A stretch of 64,000 nucleotides of DNA from Hyphomicrobiales bacterium. Lineage in GTDB: Bacteria; Pseudomonadota; Alphaproteobacteria; Rickettsiales; JACKKO01. Position 1 is the stretch's first letter, and the number at the start of each line of letters is the position of its first letter. Below are positions 33,971-42,574 of the stretch, piece after piece. The notes beneath the pieces were generated by a model, which was given only the letters and a program-made list of their open reading frames with translations, made no database searches and had not been told where the DNA came from. The DNA is taken from the NCBI GenBank assembly GCA_024236395.1, contig JACKKO010000001.1, forward strand, positions 186,001 to 250,000. Reading direction: 5' to 3'. A program made the translations under genes and the position numbers.

Positions 33971-35338
33971 CTAACTGTTTCCGTAATTGCGGAAGTAACG
34001 ATCCAATGCATCCGCGATGGCAGTTACCAGTTTCTCCCGGTAACGCTGTGTGGCTAGCAGCCTTTCTTCATAACGATTTGACATATATCCCAGCTCAATC
34101 AGTACGGAGGGAATATCCGCCGCGGTTAACACCGCCAGACTACCAAAACGATGGGTATTATTTAATAATTTTGCCTCACTGCCCAGCTCTTCCACCAAAA
34201 TATCCGCCAGGCTGGCCGATGTATTTTTTGTCTCGCGTTGTACCATATCAATCAGAACTTCCTGTACTTCTTTTTGTTCATGATTCAGATTAATCCCAGC
34301 AACATCTTGCTTGGCTCTTGTGTTATTAGCCAGCTTTTGAGCCTCCCGGCGGGATCGTCCTTCGGAAATAGTATAGACTGAAAGACCCCGCGTGTTGCTA
34401 TCCGGATGCGAATCTGCATGCAGGGAAAGGAATAGTTCCGCATCCACGGATTTGGCCTTTTCTACACGATCTTGAAGATTGATAAATGTATCCTTACCAC
34501 GCGTAACGACCACTTTATATTTTCCCCGGCGATTCAACTCATCCTGTAAGGCCAGCGCATAACGCAGCGTAATATCTTTTTCATAGCGTCCGGAACTGCC
34601 AATTGCACCCGGGTCAATGCCGCCATGCCCGGCATCAATAACGATCACGGGTGGGGCAGATGAACGGGTTTCCACCGGGGCAGGCATATTAGTGGAGGCA
34701 GTCTCAACTGCCTGATTATTGGCGTCATACTGGTATTTCAAGCTGGTGGGACGCTTGCCCGGCAGGATGGAAAGCGGTGGCAGTGCATTTTCTTTGGGGT
34801 GCGGGTAACGAGCAGCCATGGAGAGCGGTACACTCTTTGCTGCTTCTGCAACGCTAGAGGATGTTTTCTTACTGGGTATTGCTGCTTTTGTAACCGTGGT
34901 CGCACGGACTGGTCCGGAGGCAGCAATATCCAGTACTAGCCGGTGGGCGGAGACATCACCTTTGGGCAGCAGGAACAGGCTATCTTTCACACTGGCTTTG
35001 GCATTTAAGTCCAGCACGATGCGAAGTGTGTCCGAATTGGGTTTCCCATGCCGTACCTTGCGCACCAGCGGATCGGTTGAGGTTTGTCCACGTGGGCCTT
35101 TCCATGTGCCCCCGGCGATATCAATCACCAGCCGGTTGGGATTTTCCAGCGTGAAGGCCTTATAGTCTGCCATGTCATCCATATCGAGTACGAAGCGCGT
35201 TGTCCCATCATGGTCACCCACGCGCCAGTCAGTAATTGTCTGGGCACTGGTAACGGCAGGAAACAGGGCACCTGCCAGCGTGATAACGCCAGCGGCCATA
35301 TAGGAGTAAACCGTCCTGTATAATACTCGATGATGCAT
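33971..35338 (-). CDS. amiC: N-acetylmuramoyl-L-alanine amidase with AMIN domain
   Basis: 455 residues. Signal peptide, AMIN domain (about 35-135, targeting to the septal wall), a Ser/Pro-rich linker, then Amidase_3 (about 225-450). Zinc ligands: His in VIVIDAGHGGIDPGA, Glu in SGRYEKDITL, His in LFLSLHADS; the catalytic Glu is in PSVLIELGYMSN. It splits the peptide from glycan strands during daughter-cell separation. An insertion after LADILVEELG, before the catalytic Glu, may be the helix that gates the site in AmiB/AmiC enzymes. Confidence 0.95.
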   Translation of the reverse strand: MHHRVLYRTVYSYMAAGVITLAGALFPAVTSAQTITDWRVGDHDGTTRFVLDMDDMADYKAFTLENPNRLVIDIAGGTWKGPRGQTSTDPLVRKVRHGKPNSDTLRIVLDLNAKASVKDSLFLLPKGDVSAHRLVLDIAASGPVRATTVTKAAIPSKKTSSSVAEAAKSVPLSMAARYPHPKENALPPLSILPGKRPTSLKYQYDANNQAVETASTNMPAPVETRSSAPPVIVIDAGHGGIDPGAIGSSGRYEKDITLRYALALQDELNRRGKYKVVVTRGKDTFINLQDRVEKAKSVDAELFLSLHADSHPDSNTRGLSVYTISEGRSRREAQKLANNTRAKQDVAGINLNHEQKEVQEVLIDMVQRETKNTSASLADILVEELGSEAKLLNNTHRFGSLAVLTAADIPSVLIELGYMSNRYEERLLATQRYREKLVTAIADALDRYFRNYGNS

Positions 35339-35358
35339 GCTGGTTTAGTTTTAATGGT

Positions 35359-37452
35359 TCAGCAGGAATGTGTCCACCGTCGCGTGCCTCTGGTGGTGCC
35401 AGAATAGTATAGACGCGGGGGGGAAGTAAGCCAAATCGCAACGGTACCCCGGCATGCCAGCGTTTCCTTCGTAATGATAGATGTTGCAGGCGGACAGGAG
35501 GGTATTTTCTCTTCCAGCCAGATGAGGAGGCCGCTTTGTGGGCAAGTATTCTGTGTGGCCTGCGTTACAATGCGTGCCGGTATGTGGCCTGCTGTATACT
35601 CACACGTTCCCGCGCTGCAGGAGAAGGCGGGGTCATCGCTGACATCGCGTAGCCGTAGCGGGTTTTCTTGTCCCACGGCCTGCATCCACATCGTGCGGGC
35701 AAAGCGTGCCGGGCGCAGGTCTGAGAATGCATAGTGCCCGTCCTGTAGCCGGAGCGCAAAGAGTTTTCCCCCTTCATCGACAATCATATCCGGGGCAGTG
35801 CCGAGAATAAAACGTACACTGATGCCTATAAGGATCAGTATCACACCCAGTATACGAATGCGGGTTTGCCAGAGGCAGAGCCATAATCCGCCGATGGCAA
35901 TGAGTACAATCACCGGCAGAGTAAGTGTGCCAACGGAAAGCAGGGCATGGGGTAAACTATGCAGCCAGGCGGCATAATCCAGCATCAGGCGAATGCCGTA
36001 ACTCATAACGGTGAGTGGTAGGTGATCCAACCCGAGTGGCATCAGGAGCAATGCCAGTATACCGGTTGGCATGATGAGCGTACCGGCCAGCGGAACGGCC
36101 ACCATATTTCCGGCCAGCCCGTATAAGGCATAGGCGCCGAAATGATAGATGGCAAAGGGGGCAGTGGCGGTTCCGGCCACCAGGGATGCGGCGGCCAGGC
36201 TGAGAACATACAAAAGTGGCCGCATATACCATGCATAAGGGATTGGATGGGCGGCGCGATAGCGCCGGACGATTTCGTAAAAGGCAATCAGTGCGATGAC
36301 CGCGGCAAAGGACATCTGGAAACTGGGGCCGGTGAGGCTTTCCGGGCGTAGTGCAAGGATAATAAAGGCCGCCAGTGCCACCGGCCGCATGGGGGTAATT
36401 TCCCGGTGCAGCAGGATCGCCAGAAAGAACAACCCCACCATCAGGTAGGCACGCTGGGCAGAAACGGGTGCCCCGGCAATGAGCAGATACCCCAGTCCGC
36501 CAAGTAATGCCCCAATGGCTGCCCATTGTTTCACCGGGTAGCGCAGCACCAGCCCGGGAAATAATACGAACCCAAAGCGTAACGCGCCGTACCACAACCC
36601 GGCCACCAGCGCGAGGTGAAGTCCGGAAATCGCCAGCAGGTGCCCAATTCCGGCAGCACGCATGGTATCCTGAACAGTGTCGGGGATCGCCTTACGTTCC
36701 CCGGTTAGCAGGGCAGTGGCAACCGGCGCGCTGCTATGTCCTTCTAATTGTGCCAGAATTCGTGAGGTGATGGCTTGTCGTAAGGCTTCAACGGATTGTC
36801 CCCAATCAGGCGAGCCTTCTTGCTTCAAATACACCTTGCTGAGACTATACCCTACCGCGCCAATTTGTTTAAAATAAGCATCCCGTGCAAAATCATAGCC
36901 TCCCGGATAAGCCGGACTGGGTGGTGGTAACAGGACGGCTTTTACCGATATCCGATCCCCCGGGTGGACGGGTTCCATTTCCGTACGGATATTCAGCCGG
37001 ATGCGTTTGGGCAGGGCATTGTTTGGAATTTCACGGATATCCAATGCGGTGAGGAAAATCCGGTAGCCATGCTCCATGGGTTCCAGGCTTTCTAATGTAC
37101 CGCGGACCCATACCGGCGGGGTGGTTTCCTGTAATATGGGGGCGGCAACGTCTATACTGCGCCATTCAGCCCGTACTACCCCGGCGATGCACAGGCTAAC
37201 ACAGCCCAGCAGGTAAAACGGCACCAAATAACGGCGTGCAAACCAGGTGAGTGTCAGGGTAACGATAAGCAACGGTAATGAAACCCAGAGCGGAATATCA
37301 TAAGGCAGGGCAAAATAAATCCCAACCCCCGCCCCAAACCAGACCGGCAGCCACAAAAAGAAACGCCGGCGTTCGGCTTCAATGAAATGTTCCAGACGTG
37401 GTTGCCAACGGAGTGGTGGTGGGTGAGCACTATGCCTGCCGGGCGTACTCAT
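35359..37452 (-). CDS. comEC: ComEC/Rec2 family DNA-uptake channel
   Basis: 697 residues from the ATG at 37452, which overlaps the hisC stop (ATGA). The N-terminal DUF4131-type region (about 30-190) precedes the competence domain with many helices: AIPDTVQDTMRAAGIGHLLA, ISGLHLALVAGLWYGALRF and GAPVSAQRAYLMVGLFFLAI are signature stretches. The C-terminal 150 residues do not contain the HxHxDH motif of a metallo-beta-lactamase domain. It would carry single-stranded DNA across the inner membrane during transformation. It occupies a slot between hisC and amiC in the leftward series. Confidence 0.9.
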   Translation of the reverse strand: MSTPGRHSAHPPPLRWQPRLEHFIEAERRRFFLWLPVWFGAGVGIYFALPYDIPLWVSLPLLIVTLTLTWFARRYLVPFYLLGCVSLCIAGVVRAEWRSIDVAAPILQETTPPVWVRGTLESLEPMEHGYRIFLTALDIREIPNNALPKRIRLNIRTEMEPVHPGDRISVKAVLLPPPSPAYPGGYDFARDAYFKQIGAVGYSLSKVYLKQEGSPDWGQSVEALRQAITSRILAQLEGHSSAPVATALLTGERKAIPDTVQDTMRAAGIGHLLAISGLHLALVAGLWYGALRFGFVLFPGLVLRYPVKQWAAIGALLGGLGYLLIAGAPVSAQRAYLMVGLFFLAILLHREITPMRPVALAAFIILALRPESLTGPSFQMSFAAVIALIAFYEIVRRYRAAHPIPYAWYMRPLLYVLSLAAASLVAGTATAPFAIYHFGAYALYGLAGNMVAVPLAGTLIMPTGILALLLMPLGLDHLPLTVMSYGIRLMLDYAAWLHSLPHALLSVGTLTLPVIVLIAIGGLWLCLWQTRIRILGVILILIGISVRFILGTAPDMIVDEGGKLFALRLQDGHYAFSDLRPARFARTMWMQAVGQENPLRLRDVSDDPAFSCSAGTCEYTAGHIPARIVTQATQNTCPQSGLLIWLEEKIPSCPPATSIITKETLACRGTVAIWLTSPPRLYYSGTTRGTRRWTHSC

Positions 37453-38537
37453 GCGCCCATGAAGCGTTGCAGTGCATCCAGCAGGGAAGTGTTTTCTGCC
37501 TCCCCACCGATGGAAATACGCAGGCAATGCGGCAGATCATAACTCTGCATATTGCGAACGATAATGCCCTGCTGCTGCAGGAACGTGTCGGCAGCCTGTG
37601 CATTCTTAGTCCCTTCAGGGAAGGCAACCAGGATGAAATTTGCCTGGCTGGAGTATACATTTAACCCAAGCTGCTGTAATGTTTGCGTCAACCGTTCCCG
37701 CCAGAGATGGTTGTGCTCACAGGAGTGTCTGATAAAATCCTGATCCTTCAGTGCGGCGATACCGGCAGATTGTGCCAGAGTAGAAACATTAAACGGCCCC
37801 CGGATACGGTGCAGAATATCGGCCACGCTCTCCGGACAATAGGCCCAGCCCAGTCGTAATGCCGCCAGCCCGTATATTTTGGAGAAGGTGCGGGTGACAA
37901 CGGTACGTCCTTCTTCCACGAATGCATAGCCGTCTGTGTAATTCTCGGCTGTGGCGTACTCGGCGTAGGCATGATCCAGCACCAGCAGGATATCGTCCCG
38001 TAGCCTATCACGCAAACGGCGCAGTTCCGTTTGCGACAGATATGTACCGGTGGGGTTATTTGGGTTTGCCAGGAAGACCATGCGTGTTTTGGGTGTGACC
38101 GAAGCAAGCAACGCATCGACGCTGGTGGTCATATCCGTTTCCTTAGCATAAACTGGGACCGCACCCACGCGCTTTGCGGCGATAGGATACATCAGGAAAC
38201 TATGCTCCGTGCACAGGATCTCATCGCCAGTTGTAGCATAGGCCTGCGCCAGTAATAAAATAAGTTCGTCTGACCCGGCACCACACACGATGCGTTCCGG
38301 GTTCAGACCGTAGGTGTTCCCCAGTGCCTCACGCAATTCCCGGCTGGAACCTTCCGGGTAGCGGTGCAGATAATCACATTGCCGCAGCGTCTCATATGCC
38401 GCCGGGCTGGCACCAAACGGGTTCTCATTGGAGGAAAGTTTAATGACTTTTTGCCCTGGTGCCAGTGTGGACTTGCCGGGAACATAGGTGGCAATCTCCA
38501 GCATGGAGGGGCAGCGGATTTCCGGAAGATTCGCCAT
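37449..38537 (-). CDS. hisC: Histidinol-phosphate/aromatic aminotransferase
   Basis: 362 residues, PLP-dependent fold type I. Conserved parts: SSNENPFGASPAAYETL, GAGSDELILLLAQAY, FLANPNNPTGTYL, and the PLP lysine in TRTFSKIYGLAALRLGWAY. It starts 3 bases after the chorismate mutase stop. That partnership suggests use on phenylpyruvate or hydroxyphenylpyruvate (or arogenate) in Phe/Tyr synthesis as well as, or instead of, histidine synthesis. Confidence 0.93.
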   Translation of the reverse strand: MANLPEIRCPSMLEIATYVPGKSTLAPGQKVIKLSSNENPFGASPAAYETLRQCDYLHRYPEGSSRELREALGNTYGLNPERIVCGAGSDELILLLAQAYATTGDEILCTEHSFLMYPIAAKRVGAVPVYAKETDMTTSVDALLASVTPKTRMVFLANPNNPTGTYLSQTELRRLRDRLRDDILLVLDHAYAEYATAENYTDGYAFVEEGRTVVTRTFSKIYGLAALRLGWAYCPESVADILHRIRGPFNVSTLAQSAGIAALKDQDFIRHSCEHNHLWRERLTQTLQQLGLNVYSSQANFILVAFPEGTKNAQAADTFLQQQGIIVRNMQSYDLPHCLRISIGGEAENTSLLDALQRFMGA

Positions 38538-38540
38538 GGT

Positions 38541-39452
38541 TTAGTGGCTCCGTTTGGTCTGGATCGGGTTAGCAAACGCCCCGATGCAGGTGGCGCTTAC
38601 AGGTACTGGTTGTGGGTTTGCCTTATTCACCTGTGCCAGTGCCTTAGTGAGGCTATCGGAGTGTATTACAAAACCGGGCAGGCTCAGCAAATTATAGCGC
38701 ATGACCGGCTGGGCCATCACCCGGCAATGTTCCCATTCCTCGAAGATAACACCGGCATTTGTCAAGGCGTCACCGATCGTTTCAAAAGGCAGGGTTTCAT
38801 CGGCGGTAATCACCCACAGGGAGGTATCATCACCACTATCCTCCGGAACGACATGCCCGATAGCAACCACCGGCAGTTTTGAGGATGGGTCACGGCGCAC
38901 AAATGGCAGTCGGCAAAATATACGGGTACCCATATTTTCCCGCACCAGATCGGCCCACCAGCAATGCGCCATTTCGGTGCCTAGTAAAGGAAGTACGCCA
39001 ATTGTTGCCTGTTTCTCTTCTACTGCGCGCAAAACCTCCATACGGGTTGGGGTGCGGGTGTTATCAGAGAACGGGCCAAAATGTTCCCGGGCCATCCAGT
39101 AGCATTCTTCTTCCCCCGGCGGGGAGTAAGAGACGATGGCAGTTTTTTCTTCAGTATTGATGGCATTGGCAATAATCAGCCGCCAGATCAGCGCGATGGC
39201 ATTGGCCGAAAAAATACCTTCGGTTTTTTCCACGATGCGGCGTACCATCCGGGCTTCGCGTGCAGGACGTATAATGCTGTGCCCATTGGCCTCTTTCTGC
39301 TTTAATTGCCCCACCTGTTCTACGATGCGCTGCCGGTCTGCCAGCAAGCTAACCAGCTGGTCATCGATAGCATCGATAGCAGTGCGGCAGGCAGCGAGGG
39401 TTACCGGTGCCTTTGCGGAGGATTTTTGTGTGCCTTTCTTTGCAGGAGCCAT
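38541..39452 (-). CDS. Chorismate mutase fused to a degenerate prephenate-dehydratase-like domain
   Basis: 303 residues. Residues 18-105 are an AroQ-type chorismate mutase (CRTAIDAIDDQLVSLLADRQ, with the later ARMVRRIVEKTEGIF). The remaining 200 residues resemble a PDT/periplasmic-binding fold (IGVLPLLGTEMAHCWWADLV) followed by an ACT-like C-terminus. The Thr-Arg-Phe catalytic motif of prephenate dehydratase is absent where VAIGHVVPEDSG stands, so dehydratase activity is doubtful. The reaction expected is chorismate to prephenate. It heads the eleven-gene leftward series and lacks a ribosome-binding site. Confidence 0.85.
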   Translation of the reverse strand: MAPAKKGTQKSSAKAPVTLAACRTAIDAIDDQLVSLLADRQRIVEQVGQLKQKEANGHSIIRPAREARMVRRIVEKTEGIFSANAIALIWRLIIANAINTEEKTAIVSYSPPGEEECYWMAREHFGPFSDNTRTPTRMEVLRAVEEKQATIGVLPLLGTEMAHCWWADLVRENMGTRIFCRLPFVRRDPSSKLPVVAIGHVVPEDSGDDTSLWVITADETLPFETIGDALTNAGVIFEEWEHCRVMAQPVMRYNLLSLPGFVIHSDSLTKALAQVNKANPQPVPVSATCIGAFANPIQTKRSH

Positions 39453-39488
39453 AGCAGCGTGTATAGTGAATTTTAGAGCAATGGTGAA
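39453..39488 (-). promoter_or_regulatory. Possible leaderless promoter of the chorismate mutase-to-protease series
   Basis: Minus strand: TTCACC (39488-39483), 17 bases, TATACA (39465-39460), then 7 bases to the ATG. There is no Shine-Dalgarno sequence. The boxes are only moderate matches, so this is weaker than the flavin-oxidoreductase and coq4 examples. Confidence 0.35.
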
Positions 39489-39525
39489 GAATTAATCGCA
39501 CCAGGAAGTATGAAAGCATACGAAT

Positions 39526-40296
39526 ATGGCATTGGAAATCCATTTTGTCCCTATTTATAAAGATAATTATGTTTATGTGCTCCATGTGCCGGGAAGCCAG
39601 GAAGTGGCGGCAATTGACCCGGGTGAGGCGGCACCGGTGCAGGCATTTCTGGATCAGCAGGGATGGCGTTTAACAGAAATACTAGTCACTCACCATCACT
39701 GGGATCATGTGACCGGTCTTCCAGCGCTGAAAGAAGTAACGGGTGCCCGGGTGACGGGATTTGAGGGCGATGCGCGCCGTATTCCGGGTATTGACCGCAC
39801 AGTGAAGGATGGAGATATACTTCACTGTTGGGGGGTGGAACTACAGGTGACCCATATTCCCGGGCACACGCTGGGACATATTATGTATTACATTCCGCAA
39901 GCACAGGCATTATTCTGCGGGGATACCCTCTTTTCGCTGGGGTGTGGCAAGCTGTTTGAAGGTACACCCGCTCAGTTGGTGGAAAGTCTGCAGAAGATTG
40001 CCAGCCTGCCGCCGGATACCCGTATTTACTGTACCCATGAATACACACTGGCCAATGGGCTGTTTGCCCGCTGGATGGAGCCGGAGAACGAAGCCCTGAA
40101 GGCCTGGATCACGGAAGCCAAGCAACGCCACCGGCAGGGCCGCCCAACCCTTCCCTCCTTGCTTTCCACGGAGCTGGCTGCGAACCCGTTCCTGCGGCTG
40201 GAGGTGCCAGAAGTCCGCAGGAAGCTCGGCCGCGAAAATGCGCCCACGGCCGAAGTGATGGCCATGCTGCGTTATGCCAAGGAGCACTTTCGCTAA
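39526..40296 (+). CDS. gloB: Hydroxyacylglutathione hydrolase (glyoxalase II)
   Basis: 256 residues. Metallo-beta-lactamase fold with THHHWDHVTGL, IPGHTLGHIMYY, CGDTLFSLGCGKLFEG and THEYTLANGLFA, the full glyoxalase II set of metal ligands and substrate loop. It hydrolyses S-lactoylglutathione to lactate and glutathione, completing methylglyoxal detoxification. A possible promoter (TTGCAG, 16 bases, TATAGT at 39462) lies upstream. AGGAAG is 17 bases before the ATG, too far for normal pairing. It diverges from the chorismate mutase gene. Confidence 0.95.
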   Translation: MALEIHFVPIYKDNYVYVLHVPGSQEVAAIDPGEAAPVQAFLDQQGWRLTEILVTHHHWDHVTGLPALKEVTGARVTGFEGDARRIPGIDRTVKDGDILHCWGVELQVTHIPGHTLGHIMYYIPQAQALFCGDTLFSLGCGKLFEGTPAQLVESLQKIASLPPDTRIYCTHEYTLANGLFARWMEPENEALKAWITEAKQRHRQGRPTLPSLLSTELAANPFLRLEVPEVRRKLGRENAPTAEVMAMLRYAKEHFR

Positions 40297-40322
40297 CGCT
40301 TGCTTTCATGGTATAATTGGAT
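40289..40322 (+). promoter_or_regulatory. Promoter against the coq4-like start codon, probably leaderless
   Basis: TTCGCT (40289-40294), 17 bases, perfect TATAAT (40312-40317), then five bases to the ATG at 40323. It overlaps the gloB stop codon. No Shine-Dalgarno sequence precedes the gene. Transcription should start at or beside the A of ATG. Confidence 0.5.
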
Positions 40323-40886
40323 ATGGGAAAAACGAAGATTTCATGGAAGGACTGGAACCCCGGCCTGAATAATGACGACCAGACATTGCGCGATGTGTAC
40401 ACGTCTCTGCCGGGTGTGGGTGCACAGGAAGTCAGCATGCTGGTGCGGTTATTTGAGAACCCGGCCTCGCCCATCGCGTTTAAAGGGGCGGTCACGCTGG
40501 AACGGCATGATTGCATCCATGTGCTGATAGGGCGCGGATTGTTGCCACAGGACGAAGCCTTTGTAATTGGCTTTACCATGGGGACATCCAAAGCCGTCAG
40601 CGCGGTGGAGGCCGCGGTCTTTAAGTTAGTGACCAAATATGTGTACCCCAAATATTACCGTTTCACTGATCATGAATTGGAAGTCTATGAAATGGGGCTG
40701 CAGCGTGGGCATGAATGCCGGGTAGAGCACATCTACGATTTCCCGTTTGAAGATTATATGGATTGGAAGCTGGGGGACTTACGGGCATTGATCGGTGTCA
40801 ATAAACCACGCTTTATCGAAGCCTACCAGAAAGAGAAATCACTGCTTCCCGATACGCCTGCCAGTAAGCGCCTGCTGGCTTATTAA
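40323..40886 (+). CDS. Coq4-like ubiquinone biosynthesis protein
   Basis: 187 residues. The Coq4 metal-binding signature HDxxH(x11)E is present: HDCIHVLIGRGLLPQDE, near residue 60. In eukaryotes COQ4 is needed for the oxidative decarboxylation at C1 of the ubiquinone ring and organises the biosynthetic complex; bacterial relatives are less studied. The rest is helical with no membrane segment. I start at the ATG at 40323. Its stop codon abuts the stop of the convergent TPR gene with no bases between. Confidence 0.75.
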   Translation: MGKTKISWKDWNPGLNNDDQTLRDVYTSLPGVGAQEVSMLVRLFENPASPIAFKGAVTLERHDCIHVLIGRGLLPQDEAFVIGFTMGTSKAVSAVEAAVFKLVTKYVYPKYYRFTDHELEVYEMGLQRGHECRVEHIYDFPFEDYMDWKLGDLRALIGVNKPRFIEAYQKEKSLLPDTPASKRLLAY

Positions 40887-42368
40887 CTATTCGGATAACA
40901 AACATTCCTGCAGTGTCCGAAGGGGGGCTTCCCAATTGCCCGGTGCGGGTTGCCGCCATAATCGCATGGTGGGGTACCAGGGGCAGTCATTACGCCCCAG
41001 CCCCCATCGCCAGTTGGGTACAAAGGGAAGGAGCGTCTCCGTGGGGATGCCGAGTGCCCCGGCCATATGCACGGTGGCGTTGTCGATACTGATGACCCGG
41101 TTCAGTGCGGCGACCTGTGCGGCAAAATCATCCAAGCTTTTTAAGGCATCAACTGAGGTATCGGTGTGGATGGTGATACCTAATTGTGCCTCCACGGCAC
41201 GTATTTCTTCCTGGTGATCGCCATATTGCAGGGAAATAAACTGCGTGTCTGGCAACTGCAGGATGGGTGCCCAATGGCTGAGCGGAATATTCCGCGCCAG
41301 CTGCAGGGCGTTTTCCTGATTTGTGGTATGCCAGGCAATGCCGATCAGTGTTTTTTTTCCCAGCGCCTGATAACGTGTGCGGTTTTCTGCAGTTTTCTCC
41401 GGGCAAGCCTGTAAGTAGCCTGATTGTTCGGGAATGGACGTAATGACAGGACGCAGGTATTTTCCCAGATCGGGCAGGGCAATATGGTAATCTACTGAAA
41501 TATCAGTAATAGTTTCGGTTTCTATGACCTCTATGTTATCAAAGGATCGGTTAAATAGAGGAATGTGTCGGGATTCATGTAAAGCCAGAATGCAACATCC
41601 AGCCCTGGTCGCAATATCCGGTAGCATATGGGCAAAAAACCAAACATCCCCCACGCCCTGTTCAGACAGAATCAGCAGGGTCTTGCCATCAAGTTCCTGC
41701 CCCATCCAACAGGGGGAAGGGTGCAGCGTCGCCGTGCCGGGTGCATTGGGTAGGCGGTGCCGCCAGAAATAAGCATCCCACGCTTTATCATACTGGTCGG
41801 TTAAAAAGAGGGTGGTGGCGTAATTATACCAAGCTTCCGCATATTCCGGCTGCAGGGTGAGCGCCCGCTGATACGTGCGGTCAGCCTCTGGGAATCGCCC
41901 TAAATCATGCAGAGTATTCGCCAAATCATAGAACCATGCGGCATTTCCGGTGTTATGCTGGGTAGCAAGCGTGAATTGCGCGACTGCTTCGTCAAGATTC
42001 CCTTTATCCTTGAGCAGCTTGGCATAATAGGCGTGGGTGGCGGCATCGCCGGGTTTGAGGGAGAGTGCTTTCTGGTAGCACTGCTCGGCGGCATCATGCT
42101 GGCCGTCCAGGCGCAGTAAAATTCCCAGGTGGCGGTACGTCTGGGCATGATCTGGGGCGTGGGAACAGGCTATTTCCATCAGGCGGATCGCGGCTTGTAC
42201 ATCGCCGTTTTGCTGCAGAAGCTGGGCCAGCTGGTGGTAGCTAGGAATATGGCCGGGCTGATGGTTCAGGATGGTTCCATAGAGCTTGGCGGCCTGTGCG
42301 ATATGGCCTGTCTGTTGCGCCTGCAGGGCCTGTGCATAGAGTTGGGGTACGGTCTGTGGGGGATGCAT
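40887..42368 (-). CDS. TPR protein with GT9-like (heptosyltransferase-type) C-terminal domain
   Basis: 493 residues from the ATG at 42368. Residues about 8-220 hold six or more TPR units (for example AEQCYQKALSLKPGDAATHA, ADRTYQRALTLQPEYAEAWY). The C-terminal 270 residues resemble the GT-B fold appended to many bacterial TPR proteins: LLILSEQGVGDVWFFAHMLP, KTLIGIAWHTTN, ISLQYGDHQEEI and VISIDNATVHMAGALGIPTE, the last like the nucleotide-binding half of heptosyltransferases. The acceptor is unknown. The start has no ribosome-binding site; TAGATA lies 7 bases upstream, so this too may be leaderless. Confidence 0.8.
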   Translation of the reverse strand: MHPPQTVPQLYAQALQAQQTGHIAQAAKLYGTILNHQPGHIPSYHQLAQLLQQNGDVQAAIRLMEIACSHAPDHAQTYRHLGILLRLDGQHDAAEQCYQKALSLKPGDAATHAYYAKLLKDKGNLDEAVAQFTLATQHNTGNAAWFYDLANTLHDLGRFPEADRTYQRALTLQPEYAEAWYNYATTLFLTDQYDKAWDAYFWRHRLPNAPGTATLHPSPCWMGQELDGKTLLILSEQGVGDVWFFAHMLPDIATRAGCCILALHESRHIPLFNRSFDNIEVIETETITDISVDYHIALPDLGKYLRPVITSIPEQSGYLQACPEKTAENRTRYQALGKKTLIGIAWHTTNQENALQLARNIPLSHWAPILQLPDTQFISLQYGDHQEEIRAVEAQLGITIHTDTSVDALKSLDDFAAQVAALNRVISIDNATVHMAGALGIPTETLLPFVPNWRWGLGRNDCPWYPTMRLWRQPAPGNWEAPLRTLQECLLSE

Positions 42369-42479
42369 GGGTACGTATCTAGCATGGCGGGGTTCAAAAA
42401 GCCAGAATGCAGGAATTTTTCTCAATATGCGAAAGAAACAGGGAGGTGCAGAATGAGAGAATACACGCCTAAAAAATAT

Positions 42480-42492
42480 TAATATATTGATA
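42480..42492 (-). promoter_or_regulatory. Candidate IHF site upstream of the sigma-54 promoter
   Basis: Minus strand TATCAATATATTA fits the IHF consensus WATCAANNNNTTR exactly. It lies 30-40 bases upstream of the -24 element in an A/T-rich tract, the usual place for DNA bending that brings an enhancer-bound activator to sigma-54 polymerase. A/T-rich sequence makes a chance match possible. Confidence 0.45.
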
Positions 42493-42521
42493 TATATCTA
42501 TAATATAAAGAAATATGGTTA

Positions 42522-42538
42522 TTGGCACGGTCTTTGCA
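42522..42538 (+). promoter_or_regulatory. Sigma-54 (RpoN) promoter of the XRE regulator gene
   Basis: TTGGCACGGTCTTTGCA matches the sigma-54 consensus TGGCACG-N4-TTGCW, with GG (42524-42525) and GC (42536-42537) exactly 10 bases apart. The predicted start is near 42549, giving a leader of about 26 bases that contains AGAAGGAGG before the ATG at 42575. Confidence 0.85.
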
Positions 42539-42574
42539 ACTTCTCGTTACAGAAGGTAACCAGAAGGAGGATAC

